Origin: Ampullaceana balthica
Taxonomy: Eukaryota; Mollusca; Gastropoda; Lymnaeidae
Reading direction: 5' to 3'
Length of the DNA: 64,000 nucleotides
Assembly (NCBI GenBank): GCA_944989445.1
Contig: CALYLW010001095.1
Location: 1-64,000, forward strand
Below the pieces are notes generated by a model that was given only the letters and a program-made list of their open reading frames with translations, was not told the DNA's origin and ran no database searches. Position 1 is the stretch's first letter. Every line of letters begins with the position of its first letter. Positions 1 to 12,900 of the stretch are shown one piece after another. Position numbers and translations under genes: made by a program.

Positions 1-400
1 CTGTAATATGTTATTATATTTAAACAAATTTTATTTGGAATAAATTACCACTCATTTCCTAATATTATGTATTTTTATGTATATATTATACACTTTTTAA
101 TAGAATAAAATTACACTTTATTTCCAATTATTATGTAAATATTCTTATATATTACACACTTTTTAATAGATAAAATACAACATTTCCAAAATATTATGTT
201 ATATATTCACACTTTTATTAGAATAAATACACACATTTCCAAATAGTATTGTAATATGTATATTTTTTAACACTATTTCCAAATTTTTATAGTACATATG
301 CATTTATTACACACTTCTTCCACTAATATTATAGTTACTATGTTATATATTACACAATTTTTAAAATATTATGATGTGTACGGGATCCCAGCATCTCTTG
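1..400. repeat. AT-rich degenerate tandem repeat
   Basis: A block of roughly 60-bp degenerate units. The phrases ACACTTTTTAATAGAATAA and ATTTCCAAATATTATG recur about every 60 bases (near 90, 150 and 205; near 55, 122, 183, 237 and 270). No open frame is credible here. Confidence 0.6.
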
Positions 401-1620
401 TGACATGCGACCCCGGAACCCCCAATCTCTTGTCGCCATGCGACCCTAATTTCGAGCTAGAATAGGGTTAATAAGCACAGAGGTTCAACGTGGCGGCCTG
501 CAATGTCCAATACAATATGATGACAGTGGCCATCGTCGACTTCGTACGTACGAACATGATATGATGATTATTAGAGAAGTCTCTGAATTTAATGTTCCTT
601 TAAAAAAATGTCGAGTATAACCCTATGTTACGTTTTTTTTAGCGAAGCATTGTTATTAAAAATTCTAATTACAAGTTTTGTGTTATTACGGTGTGAAAGT
701 TTAAGTTAAGTCTGTTGTTTTTAGATGTTCATCAAAAATATATATCAGTCGATTGCTATATACATTTTTAAAAGAATACTTAATATTGTATTTACTTAGG
801 GGCTCAATTTTTCACTTTGCACGGAGTAGTTCAAGAGCTAAGTCCCGGCCCTGACTGATGACATCATTAAGTTAAACGACATAATTGTCAATTCTAATCC
901 GAAATGCCGAGGGACATAATTCATATCTGTTGTTCAACATTCATTTTTGTATCTTCTTCAGCACACTTAGAAACTATCTCAAAATTTCTTCTGCATCAGG
1001 AAAGGCTGATTTGGACACGATTGTTACTAATACGATGTACTACATATACAGATCCTGATGTGTCAAGCTATCGCGTTCCGCTGAGCATGGGCTTTACTAC
1101 GATATCATTTATTATTTATTCTCTATTCAGCTGGTCAATTGCTGAGCTACATTTGCGCTTTAAGATATGTGTAATAGTTATGGCACCATAACGCCATCTA
1201 ATAGAACTGTGCAGTCAGCTAACAAGTCTTTAACACATATGTATGTTCTGGTTAACAACTGTCTGTAATCACTCTATACAATCTACGGGGATCAACTGTT
1301 ACAATCAACACACGTAAACAGCTCGTATGCAAATCAAGTCCCTAGTTACCTCTTGAACCGTGCATTTATTAGTCAGCTCGTCAAGTTCATGCCACGCACG
1401 TTTACAGTTTCACATCACAAACCACGTGTTTCATACTAGGACACGTCCTTGCATGCTCATACAATGTAAACACAACAACACGTCTCTCACAATATGTTTA
1501 TAACAGGTTTTGCGCCAATCAAAAATATTTAAATTTAAATGACCAATTGCTCACTCATTAAAAAATATTTTTAAAAAAAAAGAAAAAAACGGGGTCCTTG
1601 CCTTAAGGTTAAGCTAAGCT
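401..1620. other. No recognisable gene
   Basis: Unique-looking sequence with a short duplicated phrase around 390-450 (CTCTTGTGACATGCGACCC, then CTCTTGTCGCCATGCGACCC). The 95-codon open frame at 904-1191 has no recognisable domain and no splice context, and I do not call it a gene. Confidence 0.5.
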
Positions 1621-1621
1621 G

Positions 1622-2245
1622 CGTCCATTAAAGTACGCCACGCTCCAAAGGGGGGGTAGGGGTGTAAGAAAGTGTGACCGTTTGTGACAGGGGGGAGGAT
1701 GGGTCAGGCCCTATGTGTGACGTCACACATTTTTTAAAAAATTCAGTTTTGTAGTGGAATTTAATAGCTTTAAAAATAATTTTTCAAAAAATGTTGTGAA
1801 ACATTTTAATTAGTTTTATGTCAAAATAGCATGGAATGCGTATCTCCTGAATGTGTTGTTCAAAAAAATCTGAATTGGATGCAGCAAGACTGATGTCGAA
1901 GGATCAGTAATGGTTTGACAATCATGTTCGTACCAGCCAATATTTCACTCAACTTTTGAAATATCAGGACATAAAATGTTGCGACAAAGTACGAAGCTCA
2001 TATTTCAACGTTTTACCTTCGAGATTCTTTCCTACTCTATTCCCAATCAACCAAACAACTGATGGACTTAGAGCTTCAGAAAGAGCAGATGCAGATACTC
2101 ATAAGTTTCCTTAATTGCCGAGATCAACAAGAGCTTTCAAAGTACAACCATATGGGGGGAGGCCTCCCGAGATTTGTGACACTTTGTGACGGGGGGGGAG
2201 GGGTCAAAATGGTCAAAAATAGGGGGTCGTACTTTATGTACTTGA
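1622..2245. mobile_element. MITE-like element with G-rich subterminal blocks
   Basis: The left end (CATTAAAGTACGCCACGC followed by a G run) and the right end (G run, then CGTACTTTATGTAC) are imperfect inverted repeats. The body contains GTGTGACGTCACAC and two GTGACA...GGGGGG blocks near 1680 and 2180. The same end style recurs at 17024-17416. No coding capacity was seen. Superfamily is uncertain and the target duplication is not clear. Confidence 0.45.
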
Positions 2246-2360
2246 TGTAAATCCAGCACTGTCGGTAAACCCATTCCACGTCCGAATTTCGGAAGGAAAG
2301 AACGAGAATTTGTGTGTTTGTTGTTGCATACGGAATTTAATTATTTTCAAATCCCTTATA
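2240..2360 (-). pseudogene. LINE reverse-transcriptase C-terminal fragment, antisense
   Basis: Read on the minus strand this encodes THKFSFFPSEIRTWNGF. That is the conserved tail found at the C-terminus of CR1/L2/jockey-type non-LTR reverse-transcriptase proteins (FFP-x-IR-x-WN). It is related to the better preserved copy at 32160-32463. It is 5' truncated and diverged at its end. Confidence 0.65.
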
Positions 2361-2929
2361 TTAACTTCGCGGCCGTCTCTCTCTGTCGTTCTGTCGTCAT
2401 CTCTCTCTGTCTGTCTGTCTTGGGCGGGCGGAGAAGCAAAAGTCGAAAATGAACCACTTACCGTGATTCGATCGAGCTGAAATTTGGCACACGGACCCGT
2501 CTCACCTAACAATGCATCGTATCAAAATTTCAGATCGATCGAACGTATCTTAATTAAATTAATGCATTTTTAGTTTATCCTTATATAACGTATGTAATTG
2601 AAATTCACGGTTTGTTATTGTTTTTTTTCCCACTTGAGAGTTTGAGTTGACGCGTTGACGCGACCCATCGAAGTACCAGCGTGCTTTTGTTTACATTTTA
2701 CGTGTCACGCTGAGCTCGGTCAAGCGATCGGTGACCAGACTTTTCCCCTCTCCGACAGGGTTATGAAGCAAAGTTGAGTTAAGACAGATTCAGTCTGTAA
2801 ATGTTTGTCGCGTTTGAAAATAATCAATACTGTTAGTTATGTTTCATATATAAGGGATTTATAGTCAAAAACTTTGTTTTTACGGGTTTGTTTTATTTAA
2901 AAATCCAAGTCTATCTCTATCTGAGGCTG

Positions 2930-3175
2930 AGGGTTGCATTAGGTTACCTTTGTGTTGTATTTCCAAATTAGAATTAATTGCCTTATGCATTATAACTACT
3001 TTGCTCTTTTTTTTTCCTTCTATCCTCTTTTTTTTTCAAGATTTAATGATTTAACTAATGGTGCTATTCTTGTCAGTTTTAAATATTCTCCAGCGATGAA
3101 TCTGGCAGATCTATTTAGGATTTGTTCTATTTTATCAATGTTTTCCTTGGTGGATTGGTCCCAGAAGATGCATAT
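2930..3175 (-). pseudogene. LINE ORF2 3' fragment, antisense
   Basis: The reverse complement reads through FWDQSTKENIDKIEQILN, RSARFIAGEYLKLTRIAP and LVKSLNLE. This is the region upstream of the FFPSGIR tail in non-LTR reverse-transcriptase proteins, and it overlaps the 32160-32463 copy at LVKSLNLE and INSNLE. An internal low-complexity stretch (3000-3040) breaks the frame. It lies directly before a SINE, so this is a composite of two retroelement insertions. Confidence 0.65.
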
Positions 3176-3177
3176 TC

Positions 3178-3485
3178 AAGTACAGGACGATGGTCGAGTG
3201 GGTTGCGCGATCGCCTGGCGTAAGGTCACGGGTTCGAATCCATGTGAAGGCAAGGATTTGTTCCCGGGGCCTAGGGCGTCCCTGAGTCCACCCAGTTCCG
3301 AATGGGTACGTAACTACTAGTTAAGGAAATTAAGGCAGCTGGGTAATGCGTGGAACCCTCATATAGCCGTGGCCTGTGATCGCTGCATCACTTGCCAACA
3401 GAACGGCATGGTCTGGGGACACATTAATCTTCTGTATAGGAGCGTCTGTATACATTATACTGTATAGATAAGACAAAGTAAGGTA
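3178..3485 (+). mobile_element. tRNA-derived SINE, copy 1
   Basis: The head carries a polymerase III A-box-like TGGTCGAGTGG (3191-3201) and a perfect B-box GGTTCGAATCC (3231-3241), spaced as in a tRNA gene. The body (CCGGGGCCTAGGGCGTCCC, then CATCACTTGCCAACAGA) is shared with a second copy at 10980-11275. The tail contains GGAGCGTCTGTATA and ends in short ATAAGA-type repeats. The tail resembles the 3' end of the LINE at 32160-32530, which suggests that LINE's enzyme mobilised it. Confidence 0.8.
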
Positions 3486-3711
3486 GCATTTTAGTTTTAC
3501 ATTCATATTACATCTGTAAAAGTTTCTATTTATAAAGCTTAACGTTTTCTGCTTGTTTTTATTATATTATACATAGTTTAATCAACAAATAAAAAAGCTC
3601 CATAATTTAACATTTGGGTCCTGTAATTATTTTAATATGTAAATAAACGTATAAAAAATTGTTTCGTTTTATTAGTCTAGTTATGAAATTTTAAATGTAC
3701 GGCTCAATTAA

Positions 3712-3720
3712 CCGGAAGTG
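3712..3720 (+). promoter_or_regulatory. ETS/GABPA-type site upstream of the candidate DAXX first exon
   Basis: CCGGAAGTG lies 118 bp before the ATG at 3838. Strong ETS motifs of this form are common in TATA-less housekeeping promoters. The sequence shows only the motif; the promoter role is inferred from its position. Confidence 0.35.
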
Positions 3721-3837
3721 GTTATCGTTGACTTGTGTTGGCGGTGCATTTTACTATCAACAAGATGCTAGTGATTGCATTTTTTGTTTGTATTTATCAC
3801 AAATTATTCGACTTAATAAATAATTTGGGCGATTGGC

Positions 3838-3912
3838 ATGGAATCTATGGCACCATTGAGGGAAAACAATGAAAAGGCTGATTCCGAATCGCCACAGAAT
3901 GTTTATTTGAAA
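3838..3912 (+). CDS. Candidate first coding exon of the DAXX homologue
   Basis: An ATG opens 25 codons beginning MESMAPLRENNEKA and ending PQNVYLK, followed by a donor GTAGGT. The exon ends in phase 0, and the next gene exon (18043) begins in phase 0. The join gives NVYLK-FLSFC, which resembles the start of the human DAXX helical bundle (EKLFEEFLELC). Stops lie in frame upstream of the ATG. If correct, this protein lacks the N-terminal SUMO-interaction motif of human DAXX. The alternative is a chance ATG-to-donor frame, with the real first exon elsewhere in the 14-kb intron or outside the window. Confidence 0.5.
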
Positions 3913-6900
3913 GTAGGTTAAACTTCCAAGTAGTCCTGCGCCTGTACTACTGTACTGTACCTGTACTACTGTACTGTGTTGTCTAGTAAACCCACTAGAT
4001 CAGGGTTCGGGGAAACCATGGCTCGCAAGCCAGATGTGGCTCTATTGATGGCTGCATCTGGCTCTCAGACAAATATTTGACTGTAAATTTAAAAAAAATT
4101 TATTCCGACTTCTTTGATCTACATTTAATTACATATAAAAAAAACAGCATAACTTGCCATAACAATGTTGAATGACAATGTTATTAAGAAGAAGAGTTCA
4201 GTTTTATTCAGACATAATTATTGTACTTTTTAGTGTTTAAATTACAAAAAATGCACATTTACTTGATTTTTTAGTTTTAAACATAATATATGTAGGTACT
4301 TCGATAACCGCTCGCGCATCGTTCTGCGCATGTCGAAAAAAGTCGCAAATATTGTTTCAGGTTTTTTGTTCGGGCGTAAGCGATGATGATGGTTTTTGCG
4401 TTGAACGTCACAATTTTTTTAATATTTGTGTAATTCGTCATCAATGACGTAGAGGGTACATTTTTTCGACTACGCCGGTACCATTTTTTGGCAACTAGTG
4501 TGTTCGAGCGTTGAAGGATTATATTCTTATTGATCGGTATGTACATAAATTGCATAATATAACTTTCTTTTGGGTTCTATATTATAGCTGTTAATCCCTA
4601 TATGTGCTTTATTCATTTTATAACCCTAATCAATTTATTTTGTTAAAAACAAAAGCTGGTATAAGAAGTTATGGTTTTTCAAAGTGTAATGAGCTTAGAC
4701 TAAAACTAAGAAAATGTCGATCGTCATAGAGTCACCTCCCCTTTACAAAGAAATATAATGGGGATGTTAGTAATGGCAACGGCAACGTATCTTCTTATTA
4801 ATTTAATAATTTATTATTTAAGTTTAGGACATACCAAACTAAATTATAGGAAATGTCAGTAATTAAGTAATAATTAATTAAATATTAGTAGTGTTATTAC
4901 TATTAGTAATTATAATTATAGTTTATTGTTATAATTTTTAAATATATTTTATTATATATATACTTAATAACTTAATACTTACTATCAATTTAATTAAGAA
5001 CATAATTAATTGATTCTTACCTTATAATTAATAATGACAAATAAAGGTGTTGTAATCCTTTTATTTCAGATTTACTGGATTGTGTAGGGTAATATAATTA
5101 TTATAAATTTATAATAATAAACTTTTAAAAATTCTCACTTACCATCATCTTTTTACAAAGATGTTGACATAGTATAAACAATTGGCAAAAAATATTTGTT
5201 ACAAAATCAATCACAAGAAAATAAATGTCAATAATTAAAATTAAATAGTATAACAAAGTAAATTATAGGTATAATTTTTATATTATAAGAGATAATATTT
5301 CGAAATCAACTGCAGAACTCGGAATTTCTTCAACTGCCAAATAGATGAAAAAGTTCACAAAGACAATGACAAAGCTTATAAATTTCATTTTGAGAAATTT
5401 GAATACTTGTTATTTATTCAGAAAAATTACATGATAAATGTTCTTATTATCTTTTAATGAGATCTGAAATCTATAAATGCTTGTTGAATTTAATTTTAAT
5501 TTCATATTTTAGTAATCAGACCGCGTCGGTGTGGTATATTTTAACAAATAAATTTTAATAATTTGCTTTAAATTTTATTTTTAAAGTCAAATACTTACCC
5601 TTCAAACATTTAAATATAGTTAATTGATTTAATTGTACCATATATTCACAATTAAAATAAAATAGGCATGCAAATGTTTGAACTGATTTGTATTTTTGTT
5701 ATAATTTTCAACATCATTGTTTTCAACATGCCTTTAAATATATTTATTAAAAAATTCAAAATCTTCATTTACCTGAAACATTTCTTATTAATTGTTTTGT
5801 ATAATGGATTGAGAATGTCTCCTGAAAATTTGATACCCATATCTCTAAAATTAAAAAAGTTGTGAGGGAAAGAGTACAGAATTTTGAAATTTTGGTCACA
5901 AGTTTTGGAATAAATTATATAGGTTATATAAGGGGCAAAAAAAATGACAAAAAAATTCATAACTCCACTTCTATAAAAGATAAAAAGACAAAACAGGTGT
6001 TTTTGAAAAGGTCTTAGCAAGCCCTTTAAAATGATATATCATTTGAGCATATTGGACTTCATTTAAATTTTCTGTCAAAGTACCTAAATATATGGCTCTC
6101 ACAGAATTACTTTTCAAAATATGTGGTGTTTATGGCTCTCTCAGACAAAAAGTTTCCCGACACCTGCACTAGATTAAATTAAACTGTAATCTCTAACTCC
6201 TAGGCTTAGACTACAGACTACTAATGAAGGATTTTGGGTAATCCTGCAGTTTCTACACGTATATTATTTCACAGCGAAATTTAATTTGCTCGTGAGAACT
6301 TACGTTTTTAATTTATTAAATTAAATGCATAAATTGCGCTTTTTTTTTCCACGTCCCGAATCTTTTTAGCACATAAATATAACTATCCTAATTCTATCTA
6401 TATTAAACAAAGGTGTTGTAAATCAGAGGTTTTGAGATAATAAAATGTGTAAAAAGAATTACAGAAAATCCCATGACTGTGACACAATATGCATGATTTT
6501 TGCATACATACTCACATACCCATGCTTAGTGCACTGGATTTCCTGACAATGCGCAACACGTTCGCCTACCAACACACTGTGCTCTCAAGACTAGGGGACT
6601 ACCGTTATGCATTTTTGTGGATATTGCCCATACCGATATTTTTTGTTGTTGCCGATATGAGTGCCAATATGAGTATTTGTTAGGTCAAAAACCAGCGGTC
6701 TTATTTGATGACTTCATTCTTAAATTTATCACTCCTAATTATTTATATATTATATTAGGGTCTACTGATATGCATTTTTGCAGATATTACCGATTTTTTG
6801 TGTGTGCCGAAACGAAGTTTCTGATGTGTTTACAAGCTCCAGATCATGACCTACATAGGACTCCTGACAAAACGAACTTTATAAAAATGTACACGCAAAA

Positions 6901-9900
6901 TTAGGAACTCCTTTTGAAACTTAACTCATTAGCTCCTGAAGGGCTACTTCCGAATCTATTTCATATTCCGGACAAAAGGGAAGCAACTTCGTTAAGCTTT
7001 TGATTCCATTAGAGAAATGCTTTTATTTTCTAAAGATATTCATTTATCTTAAAAAATAAAATGTTTAATGCATCAAGAAATGAATTAAGTTTAATAATAA
7101 TATAACATGCACTGCGAAATAATGAGGATTGAAGTCTGATAACGCGATTTTCGGCACCTCGGCTGAATACATACGCCATATAGACGCGTCAAACTAATTC
7201 ACACATGGATCGAAAGTGAAAGAAGATAAAAACATCCGGTGATGTTTATTGAAATCTCGTAGAATCACGCATTAGCCGGAAGTCTCGAGGAAAGCGAGAT
7301 TTCGTGCTATTTTTAAACTAAAAATACGATAGTGCGTCGCTAGACGAAAAGACGCATTTGGGCGCATCCGTACGGACCCCTATAAGGACGCATTTAGTCG
7401 CATCAGGAGCTAATGAGTTAAACTTTGACTCATAATTATTAATTATAACCAATAGTTTAATGGATTTTTCACACGGCCACCTTTTATGGTTGAAACAGTG
7501 AGAACAAAGCAATAGTAATAGAGTGGAAATGAGGTTAAAGAATGAATGGTTGCCAATGACAACGAGTCTGCACACATACATTTTGTTATTCCATACGAAA
7601 CAAAATGTTTTAGAAATCTGCGATTCTCAGTGCAATTTTGTTATTAGAGCAATTACGTGAACATAATGTTTACATGTTATCCATTTATTATAGCAATTCG
7701 GTATACTTGGCATCGGCACTATTTACACAATATTTCCAAGTATACGAAAATCGGCTGATACCTAAACAATATCATAGCACATGGCACACTGTATCGTGGC
7801 TGTACATATTAATACTAGCACTCTTTTGGCTATTTCAATACCGGTATCGGGATCGATATATTAATTTGTCGAGATATTTTAAATCTAAATGATGTTTTTT
7901 TTTGTTTTTTTTTGGGTAAAATGTAACTTATTATGAAATATCGGTGACGTCAATATCGGGACCTTTAGATGCTGCCGATATCCAGATATACCAGCTGATA
8001 TATCGGTAGACCCTTACTCAAGACTTGAACGTGTCAGGCCAGGCGTAAACTATTATTATTAAGGTTGTTAACGGTTATCCGGTCCGTAATAGCTTTTTAC
8101 CCAGGAGTTTGTTTTTGTTGTGTTGAGTTGACTTCAAATCGCTTTCTCCCTATTCCGGTATCTAAATAATCTAAATAATATATACGTCATCACTATTAGT
8201 CTACTTCGCCTACGGCTAAGGAATGTTTTTAAAAAATTTTAAAAAAAAATTTGCTTAGTTGTCGAGGCACTGCATGAGAGCTTCATGAGAACCACAGTCA
8301 AAGGTCACGGCTATTTATTACTACAGTTGACACGCTCTAAGCGAACTCAAAGGGACGGGGGGGGGCAAGTTACGGAGTTTTCTAGTTAGGGATAATGAGG
8401 GTGGTGGGGGGGGGGAAAGGCTAGAAGGCTTGAAAGGTCTTTGATGTTTATATAAAAGGAAGCCTCTTGCTTTGACATACCAATACAAGACTGCGAGAAG
8501 AGACACCTTCCCTCCCCTCCCCCACTGTTATACATCTACAGTGGGTTGGGGGAAGGAAACATTTTTCTTTTTAAATTGAGTCAGAGCATGCCTTGGAAAA
8601 TGGCGAGTGTAGCTCAACCCCACCTAAACCCCACCCTATTGGGTGGGGGGGGGGCTGTCGGCGTGTGTGCGGCGAAATTCAATAATTCTGGCAAGTTGAC
8701 GAGTGAAACATAATATGGTATTTAATTTAAATAAATTCCATCTTATTATCACTGTTTACTCCGTTTTATCAGGTCTGGTTAACCGTGACTTCATTTAGTC
8801 GTTATATTAGCTTATTACGTGGTATATTAGCTTATTACCCGGAGTTAATTTTTTGTTGTGTTATGGCAGAATACCAGAGCCAACACGCGAGCGACCGTGA
8901 CGTCAAAATCAAAGCGTTTTCTTAATAATAATAATATTCTTTTCAGTAAAACGGGCTTTTTTAAAAATGATTAACCGGTCCTCAAAAACAAACTGACTTG
9001 ACAACAATTTATAATATGCCATTTTAATACTATTATTACATAAAAATTGAATATCATTACAGTTTAATTCTTTGTTGGGAATTTGTGTTGAATTCGCTGT
9101 TTTGACAGCAACACTAGAGTCGGTACATCACGGGCTCTTTGATGTCAAATCAAACGACGCGATGGGAAAAATTTGATCCATTCTCTTGTTGGTGCACTAA
9201 ACATAGTATAAATTGTATAAATACGGAGCTGCTAACCGGTTAAGTTAACCTGTCTTTTTTTGAAAGGTTAACCGGTCCTCAAATACGAACGGTCTTAACA
9301 ACCATAATTATTATACTACCATATGAGTTAGGTAGGAATGATTTGTTTATTCACTCCCCCCCCCGAACCATGTGTCCTCCAAGGGACAGTATGGTTCAAT
9401 CTGGGAATCACTTCTATGAATGATGCTAACTTGGAAACTGTGTAATAAACATCATGCCCCATTTTTAAAAAAAATGTTGACGGGAAGCGCACAAGAGATG
9501 AAAAAACGTGTCACCAATGGATGCGACGTGGCGGACTAGAGTAGCTGAATTCTTAATGTACTAGTTACTTGGGGGGAAAAAAAACAAGCGATTAACAGGT
9601 CTTTTCTTGAAAGGTTAACCGGTCCTCAAAAATGAGCGGTCTTAACAACCTTAGATTGTCTTTTATTAAAAAAATTTAAGAATGATATTTTGTGGGACGA
9701 AAATAGTGGACAATATTTCCACAATTTGTGAGACTTTTTAAATTATAAATTTTTTAAGAATTCCCGACTTTTTCCTGTTTTCCTGAGTGGGAACCATGGT
9801 TATATTGAAATTTTAAACGGTCCTTAAAAACGAACTGTCATTACAACCTTAGGAAAGAGTGAAGAAATATTAGGGTTCCGATACGATTCCGATTAATCGT

Positions 9901-12900
9901 CCCATCACTAATTAACGCTAACTAATTAATCACGTACATAAAGAAATTTGAAACACATGTTAATATTTTGCCGCCGTATTGGTTTTCGTTTTAACTCGAT
10001 CATCGGTTATCTCGACGCCATTTTTCATGCCCCAACGCCGTCGACTTAACCGGTTTCGACTGTATAGTCGAAAATGCTGTGTCAAAAACTTTACTGTAAA
10101 AACTGTCTTTGAGCTATTGTAATCAATATCGACTTTGGTTAACAATAAATTTGTCTTCATTTGATTTTATAGTATTTTTTACTCTAAAATAGTACACAAT
10201 TTCTTCTTTTCTTATTAATATAATTTCATGTCTTCAGAGTAAATCTACAAGTCAATTCATTATTTAAGATAAGGCCATGGGCTAGTTGACATTTACATGC
10301 TGGCCTTATTCGAGCTTTGGGCACCACTGACTTAATGTGTTTTAAAAAAAAATTATATCTAAGTAACATTTAATGGGTCCAAAACATCTGTTTTTAAAAA
10401 AGTTTCCTATGCATTTTTTTAACAGCAACAATCAAAGATTCATAGTTCCATGTATGATAAATCCATTTCATTAAGCTGCAGGCACTCTTTTCATATTTCT
10501 TGGCAAATTTTTGTGTACTTTTCATTGGAATCGATTTATGAATTTTCTTGGATATATATAATTTCATATTAATTTAGGCAAACTTTGTCAACAAATTTTT
10601 TTACATAAATTACAACGTATTGTCTTTTTTTTCTCATATTAAATTTATTTAAAAAAATTGTAAAATTCTGTAAGCTTACAAAACCATATTTAACTCATTA
10701 GCTCCTGATGCGACTAAATGTGTCCTTATAGGGGTCTGTACGGATGTGCCCAAATGCGTCTGTTCGCCTAGCAACGCACTCTCGTATTTTTAGTTAAAAA
10801 TAGCACGAAATCTCGCTTTCCTTGAGACTTCCGGCTATTGATTTCAATAATAAAAAAACCCTTGTAAAAAAAAGTTTTTCACTATAAATCCTTTATGTAC
10901 TAGACGTAACTAAAGAATGTTCATTATAATACGCAGCGCAAGACCATCCAAAAATACAAAATTGCAGTTGTGTCGTAAAACAGGGGACGCGGTGGTCGAG
11001 TGGCAGCGCACTGGACTGTCGTACCGATGGTCACGGGTTCGAATCCGTGTGAAGGCAAGGGTTTGTTCCCGGGGCCTAGGGCGTCCCTGAGTCACCCCGC
11101 TCCGAATGGGTACCTAACACTACATGTAGTTAGGCGGCTGGGTAATGCGTGGAACCCACAAAGCCGTGGCCTGTGATTGCTGCATCACTTGCCAACAGAT
11201 CATCTGTCATGGTCTGTGGACGCAACTATCTTCTGCATAGAAGGAGCGTCTGTATAGATAAGATAAGATAACATGTTTAACATAATGCGCACCGATCAGG
11301 AATATGTTTATAAAAAGTGTTGTCAATAAAATACGCACCTTATTGCGCGACAGAAAGGTTGTTCAATATAATACGCACCGCGACACTCTATCTAAAAAAA
11401 TAACATGATACATAGGAATAAATAAAATAATCTAAAAATTCAATAATTTAATTACAGTACATGCGATCGATCTGAAATTTTGATGCATTGTTTTTATCAT
11501 CGCCACGAAACTGCCTGCTAAATTTCAGCTCGCTAGCTTACGAGAAAGTGGGTTAAAAATCGATCCAAAGTTTTGGCGACCGACAAGCAAGCAAATCAAG
11601 CAACCAGACACCACGAGTTAATATAAAGGATTTAAAAATTACTGAATGTTTTTATCTTCTTTCGATCCATGTATGAATTAGTTTGACGCGTCTATATGGC
11701 GTATGTATTCACCCGAGGTGCCGAAAACCGCGCTATCGGACTTTAATCCTCATTATTTTACAGTGCATGTTAATATTATTATTAAACTTAATTCATTTCT
11801 TGATGCATTAAACAAATGGTTCCTAACCTTTTGGGGTCCATGCACCCCTTCAGATGCCCAAAAAAGTTCATGCACCCCCTCATGAAACTTGCAGAAAATG
11901 CATAATAAACTATGTTTATTTTAGGAACACAACAGTTTGCGACAATAGGCAACAGGGAATTTAGTAAGAGATCTGCTGCTTCTTATGATCAACCAGCGAT
12001 TTAAATCTGGGGTCTGTTTTGGACAAAGCAACGCTCATGTCATCCTCTGCATTCAACTTATTCCTTGCCTTGGATTTAATCGTCAAAAGTGTAGAGAATC
12101 CTGCTTCACAGAGACTTTTTAAATTATAAATATCTTCTTCCATCAATAGAAATTACTAAAATTGTATAATAATAGCCAAGTTATAGAATAACTTTATTTG
12201 CTTCACAGAGATAGGTTGTGGCAAATGGAAGGAGAGTCAGTACTGCCCTCTTGGCTAGTTGTGGGTAGGAATCTAGCTGGGCGCACCAAAATTCAATCAA
12301 GGTATTGCAACTGAAGGCACTCCTCAGTACTTCTCTGGTTCTCAAATCAATCAGGCCATCTTTAGCAAGGTCACTGTCATCAATGTTGTCCAAGTCACAG
12401 AGAAAAGGATTGCAAATCCAAAGGTCTTTCCTAGCAATGTCTTGACAGAAATACCCATCAAATGACCTTTGCAATGTTGAAAGGTGCTCTGAAATTTCCC
12501 CTTTGATGTTGTCAGGCAGTGATCCGTCAGTGCTTCCTTCTGAAGCAGATATTACAACTTCATCCAAGAGTGGAAAGTTGGCCAAGTTGGACTTTTCTAG
12601 TCGTCCTTGGAATAGTGGCAGTTTTTTTAAGGAAGGATTGCAATCTCTCAGTAGCATCCATTACAGTCACAGCTGGTCCTTGGAGAGATGTGTTCAACTC
12701 ATTCAAGATGGAGAAGATGTCAACCAGGTATGCCAAGTAATGAATGAAATTTGGACAGTCAAACTTGTCAGCAAGGTCACTCTCTTTTTTCTCGCAAGAA
12801 AATGGCAAGCTCCACTCTCAGTTCTACTAACCGAGAAAGTATCCGTCCCCTGGACAACCAGTGTGGTAGAGCAGAACTTCATGCTCAGAGCCCACCTCCT

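Noticed and set aside
904..1191. 95-codon + frame as a small gene
   Set aside because: No homology, no splice context and no supporting motif; consistent with chance in AT-rich DNA.
3186..3260. A tRNA gene
   Set aside because: A- and B-boxes are present, but there is no cloverleaf 3' half, and the same body occurs in a second copy with a retroposon tail: it is a SINE.
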